DNA from: Streptomyces monomycini
GTDB taxonomy: Bacteria; Actinomycetota; Actinomycetes; Streptomycetales; Streptomycetaceae
DNA length: 64,000 bases
Direction of reading: 5' to 3'
Assembly: GCF_022271435.1 (NCBI RefSeq)
Contig: NZ_JAFIQY010000017.1
Location: 93,151-157,150, forward strand
A model generated the notes under the pieces. It saw only the letters and a list, made by a program, of their open reading frames with translations. It searched no databases and had not been told where the DNA came from. Each line of letters begins with the position of its first letter. The first letter of the stretch is position 1. A program made the translations under genes and the position numbers. Shown here piece by piece: positions 7,836-16,000 of this stretch.

Positions 7836-8873
7836 ATGGCAGCCACCCCCGCCCGACCGGCCTCCGACACCGCCCCGCACGTCCCCGCGACGCCGTTGCA
7901 CGACCTCATGTACGGCCACCTCTACGCCTCCGCCCTGCGCACCGTCGCCCTGTACGGCATCGCGGACCTCCTGGCCGACGGGCCGCTGCCGGCCGAGGAG
8001 CTGGCGGCGCGGTCCGGTACCCAGGCCGGTCCGCTGCGCCGTGTCCTGCGGCTGCTCGCGATGCGCGGTCTGTTCCGTGCGGAAGCGGACGGCACCTTCA
8101 GCCTGGAGGAGGGCGGTCAGGCCCTGCGGACGGAGGTGCCGGGCTCGCGGCGCGACGCCGTCCTGCTGTTCACCGACGCCATGTACCGCCGCTCCGCCAC
8201 GGGGCTGGAGGACACCCTGCGCACGGGCGAGCCCGGCTTCGAGGCCGCGTACGGGACGCCGTTCTTCGCGCACCTGGCCGGTACGCCCGACGCCGGCCGG
8301 CTCTTCGACACCGCCATTTCCTCGCTCACCGACGGCGTGAACGAGCAGATCGCCGGCAGCTACCCGTTCCCGGACAGCGGGACGGTCGTCGATGTGGCCG
8401 GGGGCCGCGGCGGGCTGCTGCGGGCGGTGCTCGACCGGTCGCCGGGCCTGACCGGGGTGCTCTTCGACCGGCCCGGGACGGTCACCAGCCACCTGCTCGA
8501 CACCGGTGAACCGGCAGGCCGTTGGCGTACGGAGGGCGGGGACCTCTTCACGGCCGTACCGGAGGGCGGGGACCTGTACCTGCTCAAGAACATCCTGCAC
8601 GACTGGCCCGACGAGGACTGTCTGCGCATCCTCGGCACCGTGCGCCGGGCCATGGCTCCCGGCACCCGGCTGCTGGTGATCGACGCGGTGCTGCCCGCCG
8701 ACGGCACCCCGCATCCGGCCGTGCCGCTGGACATCGTCATGCTCATGGTGCTGCACGGCCGCGAGCGCACCGCCGCCGAGTTCGAGGAGCTGCTGTCCCG
8801 CTCGGGATTCACGGTGCGGCGCGTCCTGCCGACGCCGTCGCTGACCTCGATCGTGGAGGCGGAAGCGGTCTGA
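7836..8873 (+). CDS. SAM-dependent O-methyltransferase (Methyltransf_2 type)
   Basis: Start ATG 7836 is preferred because CAGGAG lies 7 nt upstream; GTG 7803 would add 11 residues. 345 residues. The N-terminal winged-helix dimerisation domain begins PLHDLMYGHLYASALRTVALYGIADLL. The SAM site is VVDVAGGRGGLLRAVL and the catalytic-base region is LLKNILHDWPDEDCLRIL, where His is the usual base. Homologues methylate hydroxyls of polyketides and other natural products. No biosynthetic cluster surrounds it, so the substrate is open. Confidence 0.87.
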   Translation: MAATPARPASDTAPHVPATPLHDLMYGHLYASALRTVALYGIADLLADGPLPAEELAARSGTQAGPLRRVLRLLAMRGLFRAEADGTFSLEEGGQALRTEVPGSRRDAVLLFTDAMYRRSATGLEDTLRTGEPGFEAAYGTPFFAHLAGTPDAGRLFDTAISSLTDGVNEQIAGSYPFPDSGTVVDVAGGRGGLLRAVLDRSPGLTGVLFDRPGTVTSHLLDTGEPAGRWRTEGGDLFTAVPEGGDLYLLKNILHDWPDEDCLRILGTVRRAMAPGTRLLVIDAVLPADGTPHPAVPLDIVMLMVLHGRERTAAEFEELLSRSGFTVRRVLPTPSLTSIVEAEAV

Positions 8874-9018
8874 GCCGGGGTGCCGATGGCCGGACCGGCC
8901 GGTCGTGACCTACGCCGGACCGGAGGGGCGGGGTGGTGAACAGGCGGTGGTGGGCGCCTGGTTGAGGGGCGTGCGGGGTTGACGGGGGTGGGGGAGCGGA
9001 GGAGATTGGGCGCGCTCG

Positions 9019-9037
9019 GTAAGGAAACTTTCCTAAC
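9019..9037. promoter_or_regulatory. Palindromic operator of the chitosanase gene
   Basis: GTAAGGAAACTTTCCTAAC is a near-perfect 19-bp palindrome (one mismatched pair) ending 14 bp before the GTG start of the chitosanase gene. It matches the form TTAGGAAA-TTTCCTAA that I recall for CsnR (ROK-family) control of chitosanase genes in Streptomyces. It is expected to repress expression until chitosan oligomers appear. The regulator gene itself is not in the window. Confidence 0.7.
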
Positions 9038-9051
9038 AGAGAGGCCCTCCT

Positions 9052-9771
9052 GTGCGCAGACGATCCTTCGCCCTGGCCACCGCCGCCGGAACCGCGCTGC
9101 TCGCCGCCGCCGCGCTGCCCGCCGCCGCCCAGCCGGCCGCGACCCCCGCCCCCGCGAGCGCCGTGAGCCGCCCGGGCGTCACCGAGGGCTCGGTCAGCGC
9201 CGCCGATCTGCTCGCCAAGGTCACCGACTGCTCGCAGATCTCCCACGGCAAGTACCGCACCGACGAGGAGACATCGGCGACCGTCCCGGTCTGCGGCAAG
9301 AAGAACGCCGTGTTCTGGAAGGCGGACATGGACATTGACTGCGACGGCCAGGTCACGGCCAAGTGCAACAAGAACACCGACCCCTGGTTCCAGCCGGAGA
9401 CCCGCTGGAACCAGTCCGACGGCAAGCCGCTCAACGCCGAGAAGCTGCCGTACGTCGTCGCCCCCTCGGTCAGCGGCATCTGGAACTTCGAGTCCGCGGG
9501 CATCAAGGGCGGCGGCATCGTCGCCGTCATCTACAAGAACAAGGTCGAGTACGCGGTCGTCGGCGACAGCGGTCCCGAGAAGATCATCGGGGAGGCGTCG
9601 TACGCGGCCGCCAAGGGCCTCGGCATCGACCCCGACCCGGCCACCGGCGGCGCCGAGTCCGGCGTCACCTACATCCTGTTCAAGAACTCCAAGGCGTCCC
9701 CCATCGAGAGCCACAGCGACGCCGTCTCCCGCGGCGACGCCCTCGCCAAGAAGTTCCTCCAGGAGAACTGA
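9052..9771 (+). CDS. Secreted GH75-type chitosanase
   Basis: 239 residues from GTG 9052 with RBS GAGAGG. A signal peptide of about 26 residues (MRRRSFALATAAG, ending AAAQPA) directs export. The mature part shows the GH75 pattern: KKNAVFWKADMDIDCDGQVT, GIWNFESAGIKGGGIVAVIY and EYAVVGDSGPEKIIGEASYA. In that last motif Asp172 and Glu181 correspond to the catalytic pair known in fungal GH75 enzymes. It probably hydrolyses chitosan outside the cell. The palindrome at 9019-9037 suggests substrate-dependent control. Confidence 0.85.
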   Translation: MRRRSFALATAAGTALLAAAALPAAAQPAATPAPASAVSRPGVTEGSVSAADLLAKVTDCSQISHGKYRTDEETSATVPVCGKKNAVFWKADMDIDCDGQVTAKCNKNTDPWFQPETRWNQSDGKPLNAEKLPYVVAPSVSGIWNFESAGIKGGGIVAVIYKNKVEYAVVGDSGPEKIIGEASYAAAKGLGIDPDPATGGAESGVTYILFKNSKASPIESHSDAVSRGDALAKKFLQEN

Positions 9772-9804
9772 GCGCCCTGGGCATGCCCCCGGCCGACCGT
9801 CGGC

Positions 9805-10923
9805 TCAGCGCAGCACCCCCTCCAGGAAGTCGCTGCCCAGGCGCGCCACCACCCGGACGTCCAGCTGGTGCAGGACGTACCGGCCGCGGCGGCGGGTCTG
9901 GAGCAGCCCGGCCTTCTTGAGGACGGCGAGATGCCGGGAGACCTCCGGCGCGGATATGCCGAGCGAGGTGGCCAGTTCACCGGTCGTGTAGGCGGTACGG
10001 GCCAGGTGGCGGCACATGCGTATCCGCATCGGGTGGGCGAGCGCTTCGAGCCGGGACTCGACCAGGGCGATCGAGGCGGGGCCGGCCGGCTCCGGCGCCG
10101 CCACGGGATAGTGGATCACCGGGCGCCAGCCCCGCGCGTGCAGCACGCTCAGGTGCGGCCAGCCGAACGAGGTGGGGATGAAAGTGATCCCGGCCCCGAC
10201 GTCCGGATCCACGGCCGTGCCCTGGCCGTGGGACAGCTTGTCGACGACGATGCGCGACCGGGGCGCGTCCAGCGTCACCGCGGACGACACCTCGGCCAGC
10301 GCTTCGGCCAGCCCCTTGTGGCGCAGCACCTCCGCCTTGTGCCGTGCGTCGGCGGCGAGGTGGACGCGGACCCGCTGCCAGACGTCCGCGAAGAACGCCC
10401 GCTCGCAGTCCTCCAGCAGGCGGCGTATCCAGGCCCGTACGGCGGGCGGGTCGGCGAGCAGCCGCTGCGCGAAGTCGGCCTGCCGGGGGCCGCGCGCCGT
10501 GGCCCGCTCCAGCGCCAGCCGCCGCGCCTCGGCGTCCACCAGCGGCGACGGGCCACCGCGGCAGTACCCGCTGGTGCAGTTGATCTCCAGCGCGGCGTTC
10601 ACGAACAGCTCGTCGTCGAGCCGGTCGAGCAGGTCCAGGTCCTCGGCGAGCGTCGCCCCGGGCTGCCCGGCGGTGCCCGGCAGCGCGGCGAACGGCATCG
10701 TCACGTCGGAGAACGTCGGCCCCCAGAGGAAGTCCGCTTCACACAGCCGGTCGGCCAGGTCGGGTTCGAGCGCACTGGCCGTCGCGGTCGTCCAGCCGTG
10801 CAGGCCGGGATGGTGGCCGGGCTCGGCGAGCGCGTGCAGGGCGGCCCCCAGCTCGGCGAGCGGCGACGGGCTGAACACCGTCCGCTCGGCGGGCAGCCCC
10901 GCCACATCGATCCACACACTCAA
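9805..10923 (-). CDS. DUF5937 / ArsR-type transcriptional regulator
   Basis: 372 residues from TTG 10923, chosen because GGGGAG lies 8 nt upstream; GTG 10917 is an alternative. Residues 1-270 form a DUF5937-like sensor domain beginning SVWIDVAGLPAERTVFSPSP. The C-terminus is an ArsR winged helix: RLEALAHPMRIRMCRHLA, YTTGELATSLGISAPEVSRHLAVLKKAGLL, then a wing RRGRYVLHQLD. No thiolate metal-site signature is visible, so it is not an obvious metal sensor. A perfect inverted repeat at 11401 could be its operator, although minisatellites separate the two. Confidence 0.82.
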   Translation of the reverse strand: MSVWIDVAGLPAERTVFSPSPLAELGAALHALAEPGHHPGLHGWTTATASALEPDLADRLCEADFLWGPTFSDVTMPFAALPGTAGQPGATLAEDLDLLDRLDDELFVNAALEINCTSGYCRGGPSPLVDAEARRLALERATARGPRQADFAQRLLADPPAVRAWIRRLLEDCERAFFADVWQRVRVHLAADARHKAEVLRHKGLAEALAEVSSAVTLDAPRSRIVVDKLSHGQGTAVDPDVGAGITFIPTSFGWPHLSVLHARGWRPVIHYPVAAPEPAGPASIALVESRLEALAHPMRIRMCRHLARTAYTTGELATSLGISAPEVSRHLAVLKKAGLLQTRRRGRYVLHQLDVRVVARLGSDFLEGVLR

Positions 10924-11019
10924 CTCTGTCTCTCCCCGTTCCCACTCCGCGTACGGCACCGGCGCCGCACATGCCCTTCGGTCGGCGCGGCGGCCCGGCC
11001 GACGCTTGGTCGCGTGGCG

Positions 11020-11270
11020 GTCAGGCACGGGGCGGGCCGACCGGCCCGGACCGACCCGGGCCGGACCGACCGACCCGGACCGACCGACCCGGATCGACCG
11101 ACCCGGATCGACCGACCCGGTCCGAACCCGCCCCGACCCGGACCGACCCAGACCGGACCGACCCGCCCGGGACCGGTCCGGACCGGACCGACCCGCCCGG
11201 GGCCGAACCGGACCGGACCGACCCGCCCGGGACCGAACCCGCCCCGGACCTCGCCTGCTCCGGAACGCCC
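11020..11270. repeat. GACCGACCCGG minisatellite
   Basis: About 250 bp of degenerate tandem units built from accgacccgg, ccggaccgac and cggatcgaccga. Periods are about 11, 12 and 30 bp. It lies between the start of the DUF5937 gene and a second array, and no gene is supported. Open frames here would encode only Pro/Arg/Thr/Asp repeats. Confidence 0.85.
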
Positions 11271-11275
11271 GATGC

Positions 11276-11339
11276 GCTTCCCGGGGCCCTCGCTTCCCGG
11301 GGCCCTCGCTTCCCGGGGCCCTCGCTTCCCGGGGCCCCC
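11276..11339. repeat. Four 16-bp palindromic tandem copies
   Basis: Four head-to-tail copies of gcttcccggggccctc start at 11276, 11292, 11308 and 11324, the last ending in ccc instead of ctc. Each copy contains the palindromes cccggg and ggggcccc, so the array could form repeated short hairpins. Confidence 0.9.
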
Positions 11340-11400
11340 TCCCCCCCCACCCACCCCCGGCTCTGGTCATCATCATGCGTGAGCCCGTGACGTGCGCCGC

Positions 11401-11429
11401 CGTCGATTGACGGCTCTCGTCAATCGACG
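11401..11429. promoter_or_regulatory. Perfect 11-bp inverted repeat, probable operator
   Basis: Arms cgtcgattgac (11401-11411) and gtcaatcgacg (11419-11429) are perfect complements around a 7-nt spacer. The element lies 37 bp before ATG 11466. Its symmetry and the TTGAC core suggest an operator or operator-promoter overlap. The nearest regulator is the divergent DUF5937/ArsR gene. Confidence 0.6.
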
Positions 11430-11465
11430 AGCCGCCGGTCGCCGGACGGCCCCACTGTGGTGTCC

Positions 11466-11813
11466 ATGAACGCATCCCAGCAGCACATGCTCGACGCCTA
11501 CCGCGCGGCCCAGCACGGTGAGAGCGCGCCCGTCCTCCCCGGCGCCGGGGACGTCCAGGCCGTACGCGAGATCCGCCGGTGGCTGCGCTTCCAGGCCGTG
11601 GTCACCGCACCCGCCGACCGCCCCCTGGCCCGCCTCCGCCGCGCCGTACACCGGGTCCTCACCCGGCGGCCGGCACGCCCCGTACACCTCCGTCGGACCG
11701 CCCGTCCCGCCCAGGCCGAGCCGCTGCCGCACCCCCCTCTCGGTCTGTCCTCCGCTTCCGTCTCCACCCCCACCATGACGGGTCACGCCCGCCTCTGCGA
11801 CCCCTGTGGATAA
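11466..11813 (+). CDS. Small hypothetical protein, Arg-rich
   Basis: 115 residues from ATG 11466; GTG 11457 would add three. The first 45 residues (MNASQQHMLDAYRAAQHGE and VQAVREIRRWLRFQAVV) look like a genuine short helical domain. The remainder is Arg/Pro-rich and could be read-through of low-complexity DNA. No strong ribosome site is visible. It is divergent from the DUF5937 regulator and sits beside the inverted repeat at 11401, so it may be that regulator's target. Function unknown. Confidence 0.5.
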   Translation: MNASQQHMLDAYRAAQHGESAPVLPGAGDVQAVREIRRWLRFQAVVTAPADRPLARLRRAVHRVLTRRPARPVHLRRTARPAQAEPLPHPPLGLSSASVSTPTMTGHARLCDPCG

Positions 11814-12039
11814 CCTCCGCGAACACCTCCGTCACCCCTGTGGAAAACAGCCCGGGGAACGGCGGGCGAAGCAGCAGGGGGCGCGCCCGGAACCGCAGCC
11901 GGGAACGCGCCCGGCGACGCGGTACGAGACGCCCGTCTCAGCCTGCGCACGGCTCTGAAGAGCGCCGTAAACACTCGCGTAGCATGGCGAACGAATCGTC
12001 CGGTACCCCCCGCGGACTGGAACGGAAGGCCGTCGCCGC

Positions 12040-13140
12040 GTGAACACAACCCCACCCACCGAGGCCCAGGACCGCCCCGCCCGACTGACCGTCGGAGTCG
12101 TCGGCGCAGGTCGCGTCGGGCCCGCCCTCGCCGCATCGCTCCAGCTCGCCGGACACCGGCCGGTCGCCGTGTCCGGCGTCTCCGACGCCTCCGTACGGCG
12201 TGCGGCGGCGCTCCTGCCCGACGTGCCGGTCGTCTCCCCGGCCGAGGTGCTGCAACGCGCCGAACTGGTGCTGCTCACGGTGCCCGACGACGCCCTGCCC
12301 GGGCTCGTCGCGGGCCTCGCCGAGACCGGTGCCGTACGGCCGGGCCAGCTGCTCGTCCACACGTCGGGGCGGTTCGGTACGGCCGTCCTCGACCCGGCCA
12401 CCCGCGCCGGCGCCCTGCCGCTCGCCCTGCACCCCGCCATGACCTTCACCGGTACGCGCGTCGACGTGCAGCGGCTGGCCGGCTGCTCCTTCGGGGTCAC
12501 GGCGCCCGAACCGCTGCGGATGGCCGCCGAGGCGCTGGTCATCGAGATGGGCGGGGAGCCGGAGTGGATCGAGGAGGGGGCCCGCCCGCTCTACCACGCG
12601 GCGCTCGCCATCGGTGCGAACCACCTGGTCACCCTGGTGGCGCAGGCCATGGAGCTGCTGCGGGAGGCCGGTGTCGGCGCGCCCGACCGGATGCTCGGCC
12701 CGCTGCTGGGCGCGGCCCTGGACAACGCGCTGCGCTCCGGTGACGCCGCCCTGACCGGTCCGGTCGCCCGCGGCGACGCGGGCACCGTCGCCGCGCACGT
12801 CTCGGAGCTGCGCAAACATGCGCCGCAGAGCGTCGCGGGGTACCTCGCCATGGCCCGTACGACGGCCGACCGCGCCCTGGCGCACGGCCTGCTGAAGCCG
12901 GAGCTGGCCGAGGACCTGCTGGACGTCCTGGCGAACGTCGGCGACGGCACCGGCACCAGCGGCATCAGCACCGGAGGCACGCCGCCGTCGCCCGGAGACC
13001 ACCGCGAAAGCCCGTCCGGCGACCACCGCGAAGGCTCAGACGGCCCTCGCGAAGGCTCGTCAGACGACCGTCGCGAAGACCCGTCCGACGGCCCCCGCGA
13101 AGACCCGCCCGGCGACCACCCCGAAGAAGGCGACCGATGA
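12040..13140 (+). CDS. Rossmann-like / DUF2520 oxidoreductase, possible ketopantoate reductase
   Basis: 366 residues from GTG 12040. The NAD(P)-binding motif VGVVGAGRVGPALAASL begins at about residue 16. A catalytic-type domain follows (LALHPAMTFTG, then the DUF2520 helical part with LYHAALAIGANHLVTLV). It overlaps panC by 4 bp (ATGA), so the two are translationally coupled. PanG-type ketopantoate reductases, as I recall them, have this architecture, and position before panC fits a ketopantoate-to-pantoate step; this is inference. The last 45 residues are an expanded Asp/Arg/Glu/Pro repeat (DHREG, DGPRED) unlike an enzyme. Confidence 0.82.
   Translation: MNTTPPTEAQDRPARLTVGVVGAGRVGPALAASLQLAGHRPVAVSGVSDASVRRAAALLPDVPVVSPAEVLQRAELVLLTVPDDALPGLVAGLAETGAVRPGQLLVHTSGRFGTAVLDPATRAGALPLALHPAMTFTGTRVDVQRLAGCSFGVTAPEPLRMAAEALVIEMGGEPEWIEEGARPLYHAALAIGANHLVTLVAQAMELLREAGVGAPDRMLGPLLGAALDNALRSGDAALTGPVARGDAGTVAAHVSELRKHAPQSVAGYLAMARTTADRALAHGLLKPELAEDLLDVLANVGDGTGTSGISTGGTPPSPGDHRESPSGDHREGSDGPREGSSDDRREDPSDGPREDPPGDHPEEGDR
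12995..13135. repeat. In-frame repeat expansion at the DUF2520 gene end
   Basis: About 140 bp of degenerate units related to gaccaccgcgaaggc and gacggccctcgcgaagac are repeated in frame. They encode the charged C-terminal tail and end at the overlap with panC. The number of units probably varies among strains. Confidence 0.75.
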
Positions 13141-14162
13141 ACGCCCCGCGCACGCGCCTGGTGCACACCGCGGCCGAGCTGCGTGCCCTGCCGGACTTTT
13201 CCGGGCAGCGGGCCGTCGTCATGACCATGGGGGCCCTGCACGAGGGGCACGCGACGCTGGTCCGCGCCGCCCGCGACCGGGTCGGCCCGGCGGGGCAGGT
13301 CGTCGTCACGGTCTTCGTCAATCCGCTCCAGTTCGGCGCGGGTGAGGACCTCGACCGCTACCCGCGCACCCTGGAGGCGGACCTCGCGCTCGCCGGCGCG
13401 GCCGGCGCGGACGCCGTCTTCGCGCCCGCCGCCGGTGAGGTCTATCCGGGCGGCGCGCCGCAGGTGCGCATAACCGCCGGTCCCATGGGCGACCTCCTGG
13501 AGGGGGCCAGCCGACCGGGCCACTTCGACGGCGTGCTGACCGTCGTCGGCAAGCTGCTGCACCTCACCCGTCCCGACGTGGCCCTCTTCGGCCAGAAGGA
13601 CGCGCAGCAACTGGCCGTGATAGAGCGCATGGTGGCCGACCTGAACTTCGACGTACGGATCGTCGGCGTCCCCACCGTCCGTGAGGACGACGGGCTGGCC
13701 CTGTCCAGCCGTAACCGCTATCTCTCCGCGGCGGACCGCCGGACCGCCCTGGCGCTGTCCCGGGCCCTGTTCGCGGCCCGTGACCGGCTCGCCGCCGAGG
13801 AGGCCCTGCGGGACCGTGCCTCGTACGCGACGCACGCGGCCCACCGGGCGCAGGGCCGTTCCGCGGCGCTCGCCGCCCTGGGGGAGGACCGCGCGGCGGC
13901 CGACGCGCACGCCCTCGCGCACGCCGCCGCGACCCCGTTGCGCGGCCCTTCGGTGGCGCGGGCGGCGGCCCGTGTCGTCCTGGAGGACGCGGCCCGCCTG
14001 GACCCGCCGCTGGCGCTCGACTACGTGGCGCTCGTCGACCCGTCCGACTTCACGGAGGTCACGGACGCGTATGAGGGGGAGGCCGTTCTCGCGGTCGCTG
14101 CCAAGGTCGGCACCACCCGCCTCATCGACAACATCCGCCTCACGTTCGGAGCGCCCCGATGA
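13137..14162 (+). CDS. panC: Pantothenate synthetase
   Basis: 341 residues. It joins pantoate and beta-alanine with ATP to make pantothenate. The nucleotide-binding HxGH region reads MTMGALHEGHATLV. FVNPLQFGAGEDLDRYPR, LFGQKDAQQLAVI and LSSRNRYLS are the remaining family signatures. It is longer than the usual ~280 residues because of an Ala/Arg-rich insertion after the SRNRYLS motif. It starts 4 bp inside the DUF2520 gene and its own stop overlaps nadB by 4 bp (ATGA). Confidence 0.95.
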   Translation: MNAPRTRLVHTAAELRALPDFSGQRAVVMTMGALHEGHATLVRAARDRVGPAGQVVVTVFVNPLQFGAGEDLDRYPRTLEADLALAGAAGADAVFAPAAGEVYPGGAPQVRITAGPMGDLLEGASRPGHFDGVLTVVGKLLHLTRPDVALFGQKDAQQLAVIERMVADLNFDVRIVGVPTVREDDGLALSSRNRYLSAADRRTALALSRALFAARDRLAAEEALRDRASYATHAAHRAQGRSAALAALGEDRAAADAHALAHAAATPLRGPSVARAAARVVLEDAARLDPPLALDYVALVDPSDFTEVTDAYEGEAVLAVAAKVGTTRLIDNIRLTFGAPR

Positions 14163-16000
14163 ACGGCACCGGCCCCACGGCCACCACCTCCAGCCCCTCC
14201 GACCCCGCAGGCACCACCTCCAGCCCCACCGGCCCCGCAGGCCCCGCATCCGGTCCCGCAGGCCCCGCACCCAGCCCCACCGGCCCCACCCCCACCCTCC
14301 GCCTCCAGGCCCCCGCCCCCGGCTGGTCCATCGAGGCCGACGTCGTCGTGGTCGGCTCCGGGGTCGCCGGCCTGACCGCCGCGCTGCGCTGCGCCGCCGC
14401 CGGCCGCCGTACCGTCGTGGTCACCAAGGCCCGCCTGGACGACGGTTCCACCCGCTGGGCCCAGGGCGGCATCGCGGCCGCGCTCGGCGAGGGCGACACC
14501 CCGGAAGAGCACCTGGCGGACACCCTCGTCGCGGGCGCCGGACTGTGCGACGAGGCCGCCGTACGGACCCTGGTCACCGAGGGGCCGGACGCCGTCCGCC
14601 GCCTCGTCGCCACCGGGGCGCGCTTCGACACCGAGCCCGGCAGTGACGAGATAGCCCTCGCCCGCGAGGGCGGCCACCACCGCCGCCGGATAGCGCACGC
14701 GGGCGGCGACGCGACCGGCGCCGAGATCTCCCGCGCCCTGGTGGACGCCGTCCGTACGCAGGGTCTGCGCACCATCGAGAACGCCCTCGTCCTCGACCTG
14801 CTCACGGACGCCGACGGCCGCACGGCCGGTGTCACCCTGCACGTGATGGGCGAGGGCCAGCACGACGGCGTGGGCGCCGTGCACGCCCCCGCGGTGGTCC
14901 TGGCCACCGGCGGCATGGGCCAGGTCTTCGCCGCGACCACCAACCCCGCGGTCTCCACCGGCGACGGTGTCGCCCTCGCGCTGCGCGCCGGCGCCGAGGT
15001 CTCCGACCTCGAATTCGTCCAGTTCCACCCGACGGTGCTCTACCTCGGTCCGGACGCGGAGGGCCAGCAGCCGCTGATCTCGGAGGCGGTACGCGGCGAG
15101 GGCGCCCACCTGGTGGACGCCGACGGCATCCGCTTCATGCTCGGACAGCACGAACTCGCCGAACTGGCCCCGCGCGACATCGTCGCCAAGGCCATCATGC
15201 GCCGCGCCCGGGAACAGGGCACCGACCACATGTACCTGGACGCCCGGCACTTCGGCGCCGCCATGTGGGAGCAGCGCTTCCCGACCATCCTCGCCGCCTG
15301 CCGCGCCCACGGCATCGACCCGGTCACCGAGCCGATCCCGATCGCGCCCGCCGCGCACTACGCCTCCGGGGGTGTACGGACCGACCTGCACGGCCGGACG
15401 ACCGTGCCCGGCCTGTACGCGTGCGGCGAGGTCGCGTGCACCGGCGTGCACGGCGCGAACCGGCTGGCCTCCAACTCCCTCCTGGAGGGCCTGGTCTTCG
15501 CCGAGCGCATCGCGGACGACATCACGGCCACGCCCGTCCGGCGGCCCGGCCCCGTCGTCGAGCCCGCCGCCGCCCCCGTACCGCTGCTCGCCCCCGAGGC
15601 GCGGCCCGTGATCCAGCGGACCATGACCGCCGGGGCAGGAGTGCTGCGCTCCGCCGCGAGCCTCGTCGAAGCCTTCTCCGCGCTGGTCCACATGCAGCGC
15701 GCCGCCGCCGACCCGGTCCCGGCCGACGGGCCCAAGCCCGCCGAGCCCGGCGTCGAGGCGTGGGAGGCCACCAACCTCCTGATGGTCGCCCGGGTCCTGG
15801 TCAGCAGCGCCCGCAAGCGGGAGGAGACCCGCGGCTGCCACTGGCGCGAGGACCACGCCGACCGGGACGACACCGCCTGGCAGCGGCACTTCCTGGTCAC
15901 CCATCGCCCGCCGCACACCCTCCACTTCCGTACGACCGACACCGCCGCCTTCCCCGCGACGACCGCCGCACCCGCGCCCGAAACGGAGCCGAACCAGTGA
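14159..16000 (+). CDS. nadB: L-aspartate oxidase
   Basis: 613 residues. It oxidises L-aspartate to iminoaspartate, the first step of de novo NAD synthesis. After a low-complexity leader (about residues 3-50, Pro/Thr/Gly repeats) comes the FAD motif ADVVVVGSGVAGLTAAL. RWAQGGIAAAL, EFVQFHPTVLY, APAAHYASGGV and RLASNSLLEGLVF are the flavoprotein and active-site signatures. The C-terminal helical domain ends near DRDDTAWQRHF. The leader coincides with a DNA minisatellite (14165-14310) and may be a recent expansion. It overlaps nadC by 4 bp. Quinolinate synthase (nadA) is not in the window. Confidence 0.95.
   Translation: MNGTGPTATTSSPSDPAGTTSSPTGPAGPASGPAGPAPSPTGPTPTLRLQAPAPGWSIEADVVVVGSGVAGLTAALRCAAAGRRTVVVTKARLDDGSTRWAQGGIAAALGEGDTPEEHLADTLVAGAGLCDEAAVRTLVTEGPDAVRRLVATGARFDTEPGSDEIALAREGGHHRRRIAHAGGDATGAEISRALVDAVRTQGLRTIENALVLDLLTDADGRTAGVTLHVMGEGQHDGVGAVHAPAVVLATGGMGQVFAATTNPAVSTGDGVALALRAGAEVSDLEFVQFHPTVLYLGPDAEGQQPLISEAVRGEGAHLVDADGIRFMLGQHELAELAPRDIVAKAIMRRAREQGTDHMYLDARHFGAAMWEQRFPTILAACRAHGIDPVTEPIPIAPAAHYASGGVRTDLHGRTTVPGLYACGEVACTGVHGANRLASNSLLEGLVFAERIADDITATPVRRPGPVVEPAAAPVPLLAPEARPVIQRTMTAGAGVLRSAASLVEAFSALVHMQRAAADPVPADGPKPAEPGVEAWEATNLLMVARVLVSSARKREETRGCHWREDHADRDDTAWQRHFLVTHRPPHTLHFRTTDTAAFPATTAAPAPETEPNQ

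Noticed and set aside
7836..9771. Specialised-metabolite gene cluster around the O-methyltransferase
   Set aside because: No synthase, cyclase, or tailoring genes besides the methyltransferase; the neighbours are a two-component system and a chitosanase.
11020..11382. Pro/Arg/Thr-rich coding regions on either strand
   Set aside because: They are translations of minisatellite DNA without start signals or protein-like composition.
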